A stretch of 5,453 bases of DNA, taken from Aquifex sp. Its GTDB lineage: Bacteria > Aquificota > Aquificia > Aquificales > Aquificaceae. The stretch spans positions 1 to 5,453 of the forward strand of contig WFPV01000161.1 of the NCBI GenBank assembly GCA_015487405.1. Direction: 5' to 3'. The position numbers were made by a program, and so were the translations under genes. A model generated the notes under the pieces. It worked only from the letters and a program-made list of their open reading frames with translations, was not told the DNA's origin and did not search any database. Below, one piece after another: positions 1 through 5,453 of the stretch. The first letter of the stretch is position 1, and every line of letters starts with the position of its first letter.

Positions 1-19
1 TAGTAATTAAAAATATAAG

Positions 20-53
20 GGAAAAATTTAAAGGACGCCCCCGAAGGGGGCGT
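20..53 (-). terminator. Intrinsic terminator downstream of the cfiA-like gene
   Basis: On the minus strand, 15 bases after the stop codon of the large carboxylase subunit, there is a perfect 8-bp GC-rich stem (bases 35-42 pairing with 46-53) closed by a 3-base loop. An alternative fold places a TTCG tetraloop at the tip. The stem is followed on that strand by CCTTTAAATTTTT, a T-rich but interrupted tract. Position, orientation and stem strength fit a Rho-independent terminator for the carboxylase unit. On the plus strand the sequence after the hairpin is not a T-tract, so action in that direction is unlikely. Bases 1-19 hold nothing I can recognise. Confidence 0.8.
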
Positions 54-67
54 ATTCAGAACTTTTA

Positions 68-2035
68 TTATTGATAGCTGTTATCTTCCTTGTGGGGAAC
101 GATTCTCATTATCGCTTGGTCGGGGTTTACTTGGTCTCCGGGTTTTGCGAATATCTTCTTAACTATTCCGTCTATGGGAGCGTGAACTTCGTTTTCCATC
201 TTCATAGCTTCAACGGTTGCGACGGTCTGTCCTTGCTGGACGGGTTCTCCCTCTTTTACGAGTATCTTGACAACCTTTCCGGGCATTGGGGGTGTAACGT
301 CTCCGGGTTCTGAAGCCTTGGGAATTCCGCCTTCCTCTTCAGCGGACTCTACGGTCTTGGCTCCGCCGCCTTGGGGTATGGCTTCCTTAAAGGGCTTTAG
401 CTGTATCTCTTCAAGTCTGTTGTTAATTCTGACGTAATACTTTCTAGGCTTTCCGCTTTCACTGTCAACGGATACGCCTTCAATCTTTACTTTGAACTTC
501 TCTCCGTGGTAGGTGACTTCAAACTCTATGGGTGCCGCACCGGGAACTTCACCGGGCTTGGTTTCCGCAACTTCGGGGAGTTCCGCATCCACGGGCTCGG
601 GATGAAGTTCTCCCTTTTCCCTGAGCTCAAAGAACTCCTTAGCCTGCATGGGGAATAGTATGTAGAGGAGAACTTCTTCGTCGGTGGGTTCTCTTCCGAA
701 GAACTCTTCAAGCTCCTTCTTAGCCTTGTCCCACTCGTGAGGGTCCGCGTAGTCCGCAGCTCTCTTGGAGAAGTCAGGTTCTTTGCCGGGTCCGAGGATC
801 TTCTCAACGAGTTCCTTAGCGATGGGTCCGGGGGGTCTTCCGTACTTTCCTTCTACGTATTCTCTCACTTCCTTGGTTATGACCTTGTATCTTTCTCCGG
901 TAATGACGTTGAGAACTGCCTGAACTCCGACTATTTGGGAAGAAGGCGTTAGTAGCGGCGGGTATCCGAGGTCCTTTTCAACTCTGGGAACTTCTTCGAG
1001 AGCTTCCTCAAGCTTATCTATGGCGTTAGCCTCAATGAGCTGTGCGACCATATTGGATATCATTCCGCCGGGTATCTTGTGTATGAGAACCTTAGCGTTA
1101 ACTCCCGCATACTCGGTTTCATACTTCTTATACTTCTTCTTAATCTTCTTCGCTATTTCCGCAGCTTCGGAAACCTTCTGAAGGTCAAGTCCGGTGTCGT
1201 AAGGTGTTCCCTCTAATGCGGCGATTACGGTCTCGGTTGCGGGGTGGGACGAACCGAAGGCTAAGGGTGATAGAACGGTGTCAAGCATGTCAACGCCTGC
1301 GAGAACAGCCATTATGTGGTTCATCGTAGCCATTCCACTCATGTCGTGGTTGTGAAGGAGAACGGGAATCTTTCCACCGGTAACTTCCTTTATTCCCTTG
1401 ATTATCTGGTAGCACTCAAAGGGTTGCATTATTCCGGTTGCATCCTTAAAGGATATCCAGTCGGGCTCCATTTCTGCGAGCTCTTCTGCGTATCTCATCC
1501 AGAGTTCGTAGGTGTGTATAGGGCTTCTTGTATATGAAATCTCGGCGTGAACCTCTCCTCCGAACTCCTTTATAGCCTTTACGGCGGTTTCTATATTTCT
1601 GTTGTCGTTTAGGGAGTCAAACACTCTGAAAACGGTTATTCCGTTCTCTATAGCCTTCTCTACAAACTTCTTAACTACGTAGTCGCTTCTGGGTTTGTAT
1701 CCGACTATGTTCTGTCCTCTGAAGAGCATCTGGAGCTTGGTGTTTGGCATCACTTCCTTTATCCTTCTGAGCCTTTCCCAGGGGTCCTCTTTGAGGTATC
1801 TCAGGCAGACGTCGTAGGTAGCGCCTCCCCATACCTCTACTGCGTAAAATCCACACTTGTCTAAGGCTTCACACAGGGGAAGAAGGTCGTCGGTTCTTAC
1901 TCTGGTGGCGAGCTTACACTGCTGTCCGTCTCTGGGAGTTAGGTCGGTGATGAGAATCTTTTTCTTGAAACCGCCTTCTTTGACTTCCTTTAGTTTTTCC
2001 TTTATCTCATCGATAACCTCTGGGTTCACCACCAT
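68..2035 (-). CDS. cfiA: 2-oxoglutarate/pyruvate carboxylase large subunit (carboxyltransferase + biotin carrier)
   Basis: This 655-residue subunit carries the carboxyltransferase and the biotin. It takes the carboxyl group from carboxybiotin and transfers it to a 2-oxo acid in the cytoplasm. Visible domains, in order: an HMGL-like TIM barrel (about 28-300) with DLTPRDGQQ at 31-39, FRGQN at 105-109, the candidate active-site lysine K197 in FKDATG, and metal-site HNH (H228, H230); a conserved carboxylase domain (about 300-480); a tether region (about 503-548); a Gly/Glu/Pro-rich linker (about 549-580); and a C-terminal biotinyl domain (about 581-647) with EAMKMEN, placing biotin on K612. Length and organisation match CfiA of Hydrogenobacter 2-oxoglutarate carboxylase and PycB-type subunits. 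Substrate cannot be fixed by eye; 2-oxoglutarate is preferred because of the apparent Aquificales origin. The ATG at 2035 has SD AGGAGGT (2049-2043) seven bases upstream. It lies 64 bases after a three-gene cassette that separates it from its partner cfiB. Confidence 0.88.
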   Translation of the reverse strand: MVVNPEVIDEIKEKLKEVKEGGFKKKILITDLTPRDGQQCKLATRVRTDDLLPLCEALDKCGFYAVEVWGGATYDVCLRYLKEDPWERLRRIKEVMPNTKLQMLFRGQNIVGYKPRSDYVVKKFVEKAIENGITVFRVFDSLNDNRNIETAVKAIKEFGGEVHAEISYTRSPIHTYELWMRYAEELAEMEPDWISFKDATGIMQPFECYQIIKGIKEVTGGKIPVLLHNHDMSGMATMNHIMAVLAGVDMLDTVLSPLAFGSSHPATETVIAALEGTPYDTGLDLQKVSEAAEIAKKIKKKYKKYETEYAGVNAKVLIHKIPGGMISNMVAQLIEANAIDKLEEALEEVPRVEKDLGYPPLLTPSSQIVGVQAVLNVITGERYKVITKEVREYVEGKYGRPPGPIAKELVEKILGPGKEPDFSKRAADYADPHEWDKAKKELEEFFGREPTDEEVLLYILFPMQAKEFFELREKGELHPEPVDAELPEVAETKPGEVPGAAPIEFEVTYHGEKFKVKIEGVSVDSESGKPRKYYVRINNRLEEIQLKPFKEAIPQGGGAKTVESAEEEGGIPKASEPGDVTPPMPGKVVKILVKEGEPVQQGQTVATVEAMKMENEVHAPIDGIVKKIFAKPGDQVNPDQAIMRIVPHKEDNSYQ

Positions 2036-2061
2036 TTAAAACACCTCCTGAAGTATGTTTT

Positions 2062-2090
2062 ATTTTATGTGAAAAGTTATTAAATTGCAA
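2062..2090 (-). promoter_or_regulatory. Candidate sigma70-type promoter of the cfiA-like gene
   Basis: Reading the minus strand, TTGCAA (2090-2085) and TAAAAT (2067-2062) are separated by exactly 17 bases, a good housekeeping -35/-10 arrangement. Transcription would start near 2055, leaving a leader of about 20 bases that contains the SD at 2049-2043. The hexamers fall in the 64-base gap between the dual-OB-like gene and cfiA. This suggests that the large subunit can be transcribed independently of the cfiB-cassette transcript. The region is AT-rich, so a chance match is possible. Confidence 0.5.
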
Positions 2091-2099
2091 AACAATGTT

Positions 2100-2804
2100 T
2101 TACCTATGTCTTGGGTCATATACATCAAAGGTGAAGAGTTCAACGTGAGGGTACTCCGTTAGGATTCCCGAAACAAGTAAATAACAGTATCCATCCTTAA
2201 AAGGTCTTCCCAGGGTTATTAATGCGTAGCTATCTTTTGTAAAGCGTAAATCAACATAGGAAGGCAATTTATACCAAATATTAATGGGGGCGGTTACTTT
2301 TATCTTTCTCTCAGGTAAAATAAGAAAAGCTTCTTTCGAGAAAGGCTTCTCCCAACTTCTATGAGGTCTAACAGCTATTTTCGTCCCTTTTGGAACTTTC
2401 AATAAGAAAATGGAATTTCCGTTGTATCCGTCCGCAAGCACTTTGTTATCTACAAAAGATTTTGTTTTTAAATAATCTTCAAAGTCATCAATAGATAAAG
2501 CTAAATTTTCCACAAATCTTTTCCAAGAATAATAATGTTTGTATATCACTTTGATATCTTCCAAATTTTTTATTTCAATATCTTCAGGATGGTAAGGCAT
2601 CGGATTTGGATTTCCCCAGAACTCTATCAGGGAAAATAATTTTATCCCCTTAGACTCAATAAATTCTCTTGGAAAGGAATAAGAATTTCTTTTCTCGTCC
2701 AAAAATACTGGTCTAATAAATTTACCTTCGGGCGTTATGCCCGCTAAACAGACTCCCCCTTCACTTGGAGAAACAGCTAAGACTATCATTTCGTATCTAT
2801 TCAT
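2100..2804 (-). CDS. Dual OB domain-like protein, function unknown
   Basis: This is a 234-residue protein of unknown function. The pattern matches what I recall of the 'dual OB domain-containing' (DuOB) family, whose genes often accompany DUF488 genes. Matching features are an N-terminal strand (MIVLA, 6-10), GGVCLAG at 16-22, GKFIRPV at 27-33 (family-typical G-[FW]-IRPV), a Pro-rich segment ending HPEDIEI at 72-78, and a C-terminal LGRPFKDGYCYLLV at 198-211 (family-typical LGEPF-GYCYKLV). Two small beta-barrels, roughly 1-80 and 120-215, with a helical linker between them are inferred. OB folds usually bind nucleic acid or nucleotides, but no ligand can be read here. I see no catalytic motif, signal peptide or membrane segment. 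The ATG overlaps the stop of the preceding DUF488 gene by 4 bases (ATGA), with SD GGAGGT (2819-2814) nine bases upstream, indicating translational coupling. The gene is AT-rich compared with the carboxylase genes. Confidence 0.72.
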   Translation of the reverse strand: MNRYEMIVLAVSPSEGGVCLAGITPEGKFIRPVFLDEKRNSYSFPREFIESKGIKLFSLIEFWGNPNPMPYHPEDIEIKNLEDIKVIYKHYYSWKRFVENLALSIDDFEDYLKTKSFVDNKVLADGYNGNSIFLLKVPKGTKIAVRPHRSWEKPFSKEAFLILPERKIKVTAPINIWYKLPSYVDLRFTKDSYALITLGRPFKDGYCYLLVSGILTEYPHVELFTFDVYDPRHR

Positions 2805-3241
2805 AAGTGAAGAACCTCCAAGGAAGGGATGAAGTTTTCTTTAATGTATTCAGCTACTAACCTTCTATGACAGTGATGGGGTTTATTTTCTGAACACAAA
2901 AGACAAGCATCATTTAAGTCAATCTCTTCTAATCTTCTTTCTATATCCTCTTTTCTTTTTTCTAATAGGTGTAAAAACTTTTCTTTATACTCCTGCCACG
3001 TTATCTTTTTGCTTCTATAAGCTTTAAGTAGTTCTTTTGTTGGTGTGAACTCGGGAATATGAACATAATCAATATTAAAAAGTTTTAGAAAAAACTTTAA
3101 ATCGTCTGATTTAGCAAACCTACTTATTTGAGAATTGTGGTTTAACCTAACGTCAACAATTCTTTTAACTTGATTCTTCGTTAGGAGATTAAAAAACTGT
3201 TCAGCACTTTTTTTAGAAAAGCCTATTGTGTAAAGTTTCAA
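2801..3241 (-). CDS. DUF488 family protein, short paralogue (TTG start)
   Basis: This 146-residue DUF488 protein has no established function. Family hallmarks are all present: N-terminal YTIGFS (4-9), VDVR (29-32), and the C-terminal Cys pair LLCSE (114-118) ... HHCHRR (122-127), with C116 and C124 spaced C-x7-C-H-R. The conserved Cys/His/Arg set suggests a catalytic or metal-binding centre, but this is inference. The start is TTG at 3241, chosen because YTIGFS begins three residues later, no ATG precedes it in the conserved region, and a full SD (AAGGAGGT) sits five bases upstream. It overlaps the preceding DUF488 gene by 29 bases and the following dual-OB-like gene by 4, so the three read as one translationally coupled unit. 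It lacks the LGG-containing middle segment and the long Lys-rich tail of its larger neighbour. Base composition is AT-rich compared with the carboxylase genes. Confidence 0.85.
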   Translation of the reverse strand: MKLYTIGFSKKSAEQFFNLLTKNQVKRIVDVRLNHNSQISRFAKSDDLKFFLKLFNIDYVHIPEFTPTKELLKAYRSKKITWQEYKEKFLHLLEKRKEDIERRLEEIDLNDACLLCSENKPHHCHRRLVAEYIKENFIPSLEVLHL

Positions 3242-3818
3242 CTTCTACCTCCTTCTTTTTCTTAACTTTGTAAATGTAATTTAAAAGTTGCCTTATTATA
3301 TATTCATCTTTTGCGTTTAAAAGTTTTAATTCTCTTTTTTTCTTATCCATAATATCTTCAAAGGTATATATATCTTTACCTATTATGTTAATCACAGAAT
3401 AATTGGCTTTTTGTCTAAATAGATAACCTATAGTTAAAAACCTGTGACATTCGTACGGAAATTTTTCGGAACACATAATAGCAACTTTACTATTTTGGGT
3501 TTGAATAAATAATTCTCTCATCCCCTTCCTAAATTTCGGATTGCTTAGCAAATCCTCTACTCGTTTTAAGCCATGTAATACTTCTTGTCTTACTATTTCT
3601 CCTCCTAAAAAATTACCAAAATACACATATTCTATTCCTTCTTTCTTTAGAAATTCTTTAAGGTGTTCCTTGTTAAAAGAAGAAAAATGTTTGGAAAAAG
3701 GGGAAGAGCGAACATCAACGAGAAGAGAAATTTTTTCCTTTTTTAAAACATCAATAAACTCATCTATATCCTTGAAGGATGCGTAACCTAATGTATAAAG
3801 AACCTTTTTATAACCCAT
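3213..3818 (-). CDS. DUF488 family protein, long paralogue
   Basis: This 201-residue DUF488 protein has no established function. Motifs seen are YTLGYAS (8-14), VDVRSSPFS (34-42), FGNFLGG (67-73), IMCSE (114-118) and ECHR (123-126), with the same C116/C124 spacing as the adjacent short paralogue. VDVRSSPFS and the LGG segment are the classic form of the family; the short paralogue has VDVRLNHNS instead. A tail of about 45 residues (about 155-201), rich in Lys and Glu, extends beyond the DUF488 core and could form a helix or bind nucleic acid; that is inference. The ATG at 3818 overlaps the last 11 bases of the biotin carboxylase gene in another frame. No convincing SD lies upstream, so translation probably depends on ribosomes finishing cfiB. 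The gene is very AT-rich: bases 3361-3420 contain 14 G/C of 60, against 30 of 60 at 181-240 in cfiA. This points to a separate origin. Confidence 0.85.
   Translation of the reverse strand: MGYKKVLYTLGYASFKDIDEFIDVLKKEKISLLVDVRSSPFSKHFSSFNKEHLKEFLKKEGIEYVYFGNFLGGEIVRQEVLHGLKRVEDLLSNPKFRKGMRELFIQTQNSKVAIMCSEKFPYECHRFLTIGYLFRQKANYSVINIIGKDIYTFEDIMDKKKRELKLLNAKDEYIIRQLLNYIYKVKKKKEVEVETLHNRLF
3247..3254 (-). promoter_or_regulatory. Ribosome binding site inside the upstream DUF488 gene
   Basis: The minus strand reads AAGGAGGT five bases before the TTG codon at 3241. It is embedded in the codons for the Lys/Glu-rich C-terminus of the upstream DUF488 protein. Its strength and spacing decide the TTG start of the short DUF488 gene despite the 29-base overlap. 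Confidence 0.75.
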
Positions 3819-5226
3819 GGTAAGCCGCTATAGCCGCTGAAAGCATTGCAACGAAGTCCTCTTTATCTTTGTGTTCCTCGTATTCAAAGACCTCGGGGTG
3901 TTCCTCAAGATATTTGGTAGTAAACTTTCCGGCTTTGAAGTCTTTTTCTTTCATTATGTTTATGAGTAAGGGGATTGTTGTTTTTACTCCGGTAATTTCG
4001 TAAGTCTCAAGGGCCGCCCTCATTCTTTCTACAGCTTCTTCCCAAGTGGGTGCCCAGGTTATGAGCTTAGCTATCATGCTGTCGTAGTAAGGGGTAACCT
4101 CAAAGCCTTTAGCCGCCGCGTGCTCTACTCTTATTCCGAATCCTCCGGGAACGTAGTACCTTTCAATTACTCCCGTAGAGGGTGCAAAGTTGTTCTTGGG
4201 GTCTTCTGCGTTTATACGGCACTCTATGGAGTATCCGTTAAACTTAACGTCCTCTTGTTTAATAGTTAAGGGTTCTCCCGCCGCTATCCTTATCTGCCAC
4301 TTTACTATGTCTATTCCCGTAACCATTTCGCTTACCGGGTGTTCAACCTGTATCCTCGTGTTCATTTCAATGAAGTAAAGGTTTCCTTCCTGGTCTGCTA
4401 TGAACTCCATAGTTCCTGCATTGTAGTAGCCTATTTCCTTCGCAGCTTTCCTTACGATTTCTCCGTAATACTCCCTCTTTTCTGGAGTGAGGAGCAGAGA
4501 GGGTGCTATCTCTACGAGCTTTTGGTTTCTTCTTTGTATAGAACAATCTCTTTCTCCAAGGTGTATAACGTTTCCGTGTTTGTCTCCGAGAACTTGGAAC
4601 TCTATGTGTTTGGGATTTTCTATGTATTTCTCAAGAAGCAAGTCACCGCATCCGAAAGCCTTTTCCGCCTCCCTTGACGCCTGTTCGTAGTTCTTAACGA
4701 GCTCTTCTTCGTTTCTGCATATCCTTATTCCTCTTCCTCCACCACCTGCGGTAGCCTTGAGAAGAACAGGGTAACCTATTTCTTTAGCAAGAGCTTTGGC
4801 TTCTTCAACACTCTTTAGAACTCCGTCTGAACCGGGAACTACCGGAACTCCAGCCTTTTTCATCACTTCCTTGGAACGAGCTTTGTCTCCCATCAGCTCT
4901 ATTACTTTCCAGTGGGGACCTATGAAGGTAATTCCCGCTTCCTCGCACATCTTAGCGAATTCCGCGTTTTCTGCGAGGAATCCGTATCCCGGGTGTATAG
5001 CGTCTGCTCCGACTTCTAAAGCAAGGTCTATAATCCTTTGCTTGTTAAGGTATGTGTCTAATGGGTCAACTCCAATCATATAAGCTTCGTCCGCAAGCTT
5101 TACATGTCTTGCTGTGCTTTCCACTTCGTTGTAAATGGCTACAGTAGGTATTCCGAGCTCCTTAGCAGCTCTTATTATTCTGACCGCTATCTCTCCTCTG
5201 TTTGCTACGAGAATTTTTTTGAACAT
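3808..5226 (-). CDS. cfiB: 2-oxoglutarate/pyruvate carboxylase small subunit (biotin carboxylase)
   Basis: This 472-residue ATP-grasp biotin carboxylase uses ATP and bicarbonate to carboxylate the biotin carried by the large subunit. Domains: N-terminal (1-110, with NRGEIAVR at 9-16 and HPGYGFLAEN at 78-87), ATP-grasp (about 113-320) and C-terminal biotin carboxylase domain (about 330-443). Visible active-site residues include K115, K157, the Gly-rich loop GGGGRGIR (161-168), HIEF (207-210), ERDCSIQRR (225-233), K236, E274, E287, N289, R291, Q293, E295 and R337. The position that is His236 in E. coli AccC is Asn234 here. A tail of about 28 residues (445-472) extends past the usual AccC end and may contact the large subunit (inference). 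Length matches CfiB/PycA-type subunits, not an acetyl-CoA carboxylase operon: no accB is adjacent. The ATG at 5226 has SD AAGGAGGT (5240-5233) six bases upstream. I see no clear minus-strand promoter in 5227-5342. Confidence 0.9.
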   Translation of the reverse strand: MFKKILVANRGEIAVRIIRAAKELGIPTVAIYNEVESTARHVKLADEAYMIGVDPLDTYLNKQRIIDLALEVGADAIHPGYGFLAENAEFAKMCEEAGITFIGPHWKVIELMGDKARSKEVMKKAGVPVVPGSDGVLKSVEEAKALAKEIGYPVLLKATAGGGGRGIRICRNEEELVKNYEQASREAEKAFGCGDLLLEKYIENPKHIEFQVLGDKHGNVIHLGERDCSIQRRNQKLVEIAPSLLLTPEKREYYGEIVRKAAKEIGYYNAGTMEFIADQEGNLYFIEMNTRIQVEHPVSEMVTGIDIVKWQIRIAAGEPLTIKQEDVKFNGYSIECRINAEDPKNNFAPSTGVIERYYVPGGFGIRVEHAAAKGFEVTPYYDSMIAKLITWAPTWEEAVERMRAALETYEITGVKTTIPLLINIMKEKDFKAGKFTTKYLEEHPEVFEYEEHKDKEDFVAMLSAAIAAYHGL

Positions 5227-5268
5227 CAGGCTACCTCCTTAATAAGAATTTCTTTTAGTTTACTTTAA

Positions 5269-5297
5269 TGCAAATTTTACAAGTAGTTTCATATAAT
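5269..5297 (+). promoter_or_regulatory. Possible promoter for the zinc-ribbon gene
   Basis: A perfect -10 hexamer TATAAT at 5292-5297 lies about 45 bases before the ATG at 5343. The matching -35 position with a 17-base spacer holds TGCAAA (5269-5274), only three of six to consensus. The stretch is AT-rich, so the match may be chance. The near-symmetric sequence ATATAATATA (5291-5300) reads TATATTATAT on the other strand, so it could in principle also serve the divergent cfiB-like gene. Confidence 0.3.
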
Positions 5298-5342
5298 ATA
5301 GAAAGGTAGTTCACGAATGAGATGAGAGGAAAATAAGAAAAT

Positions 5343-5453
5343 ATGAGATGTCCGGAGTGTGGAAGCGAAAAAGTAGTAAAGGACGGAAAACAACGTGGAA
5401 AGCAAACTTACTTATGTAAAGTATGCCAAAGAAGATTTACTCCAGGTGCAACA
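5343..5453 (+). CDS. Zinc-ribbon protein N-terminus, IS1-type transposase-like (partial)
   Basis: Thirty-seven residues are visible before the window ends with the frame still open. They form a classic four-cysteine zinc ribbon, CPEC at 3-6 and CKVC at 25-28, followed by QRRFTPG. This layout (Cys pair, basic linker with KDGKQRGKQ, second Cys pair, RRF) is typical of the DNA-binding N-terminus of IS1 InsA and of related zinc-ribbon transposases. The ATG at 5343 has GAGAGGA (5324-5330) twelve bases upstream, a somewhat long spacing. The only nearby upstream ATG in frame (5322) runs into TAA after four codons. The DDE catalytic part and element ends lie outside the window, so intact transposase, fragment, solo zinc-ribbon regulator or the first frame of a frameshifted IS1-like pair all remain possible. 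It is divergent from cfiB. Confidence 0.6.
   Translation, partial: MRCPECGSEKVVKDGKQRGKQTYLCKVCQRRFTPGAT

Larger units (their letters stand above)
2100..3818 (-). other. AT-rich three-gene DUF488-DUF488-dual-OB island between carboxylase subunit genes
   Basis: The three overlapping small genes form a compact block whose composition differs sharply from both flanks. By hand count, 60-base lines at 3361 and 2461 hold 14 and 13 G/C, and the line at 2161 holds 23. Lines at 181 (cfiA) and 4201 (cfiB) hold 30 and 25. The block begins within the last 11 bases of cfiB and ends 64 bases before cfiA. I found no flanking direct repeats, integrase or inverted repeats, so the mechanism of entry is not visible. 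Acquisition as a unit is inferred from composition and context. Confidence 0.6.

Noticed and set aside
526..807. Minus-strand open frame of 93 codons in another frame within the cfiA-like gene, and the plus-strand frames at 71-313, 737-952 and 1316-1537
   Set aside because: All overlap continuous, domain-bearing coding sequence of the large carboxylase subunit and have Ser/Arg-rich or otherwise atypical composition without any recognisable motif.
2089..2101. Small inverted repeat AAAAC-AAT-GTTTT at the end of the dual-OB-like gene, as a possible terminator
   Set aside because: The stem is only 5 bp and nearly all A-T, it overlaps the stop codon, and no T-tract follows on the minus strand. 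It also lies next to the better-supported promoter hexamers.
2036..3830. Target-site duplications or inverted repeats flanking the AT-rich cassette
   Set aside because: I compared the cfiB-DUF488 junction with the region after the dual-OB-like gene and found no convincing matching repeat, so no transposon boundaries are claimed.
4339..4677. Plus-strand open frame of about 112 codons inside the biotin carboxylase gene
   Set aside because: It lies antisense to a fully conserved ATP-grasp domain, has no SD and resembles no family; it is a by-product of the codon use of the real gene.
5322..5336. Upstream in-frame ATG as start of the zinc-ribbon gene
   Set aside because: The frame reads four codons and then TAA before reaching the ATG at 5343, so it cannot extend the protein.
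5227..5342. Minus-strand promoter for cfiB (for example TTGTAA with TAAACT or TAAAAG)
   Set aside because: The available hexamer pairs have spacers of 14 or 19 bases, outside the usual range, and the region is AT-rich enough to yield such matches by chance.
1..5453. tRNA, rRNA, CRISPR array or riboswitch
   Set aside because: No repeat-spacer pattern, conserved RNA-like segment or long structured leader was seen. The noncoding gaps are short (64-116 bases) and AT-rich apart from the terminator hairpin.

Overview
This window looks like chromosomal DNA of a thermophilic, autotrophic member of the Aquificales, most like Aquifex. This is inferred from the proteins: a split biotin-dependent carboxylase of the Hydrogenobacter 2-oxoglutarate carboxylase (CfiA/CfiB) or two-subunit pyruvate carboxylase type, together with Lys/Glu-rich composition. 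No database comparison was possible.

Layout. Five complete genes lie on the minus strand. In order of transcription they are: the biotin carboxylase subunit (cfiB-like, 5226-3808), two DUF488 paralogues in tandem (3818-3213 and 3241-2801), a protein resembling the 'dual OB domain' family (2804-2100), and the large carboxyltransferase/biotin carrier subunit (cfiA-like, 2035-68). A GC-rich hairpin followed by a T-rich stretch (53-20) ends the unit. On the plus strand at the right edge is the start of a zinc-ribbon protein (5343 to window end). It resembles the N-terminus of an IS1-type transposase and is cut by the window boundary. A 116-base intergenic region separates it from cfiB.

How the genes work together. 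The two carboxylase subunits form one enzyme. CfiB uses ATP and bicarbonate to carboxylate biotin on CfiA, and the CfiA carboxyltransferase domain passes the carboxyl group to a 2-oxo acid. In the reductive TCA cycle of Hydrogenobacter the acceptor is 2-oxoglutarate, giving oxalosuccinate; in two-subunit pyruvate carboxylases it is pyruvate. Sequence alone does not settle which applies here.

The unusual part is the middle. Three small genes of unknown function, overlapping each other and the 3' end of cfiB, sit between the two subunit genes. They are strikingly AT-rich (sample lines 22-38% GC, against 42-50% in sample lines of the flanking genes). The arrangement suggests an acquired DUF488-DUF488-dual-OB cassette that now rides on the cfiB transcript, while cfiA appears to have its own promoter just after the cassette.
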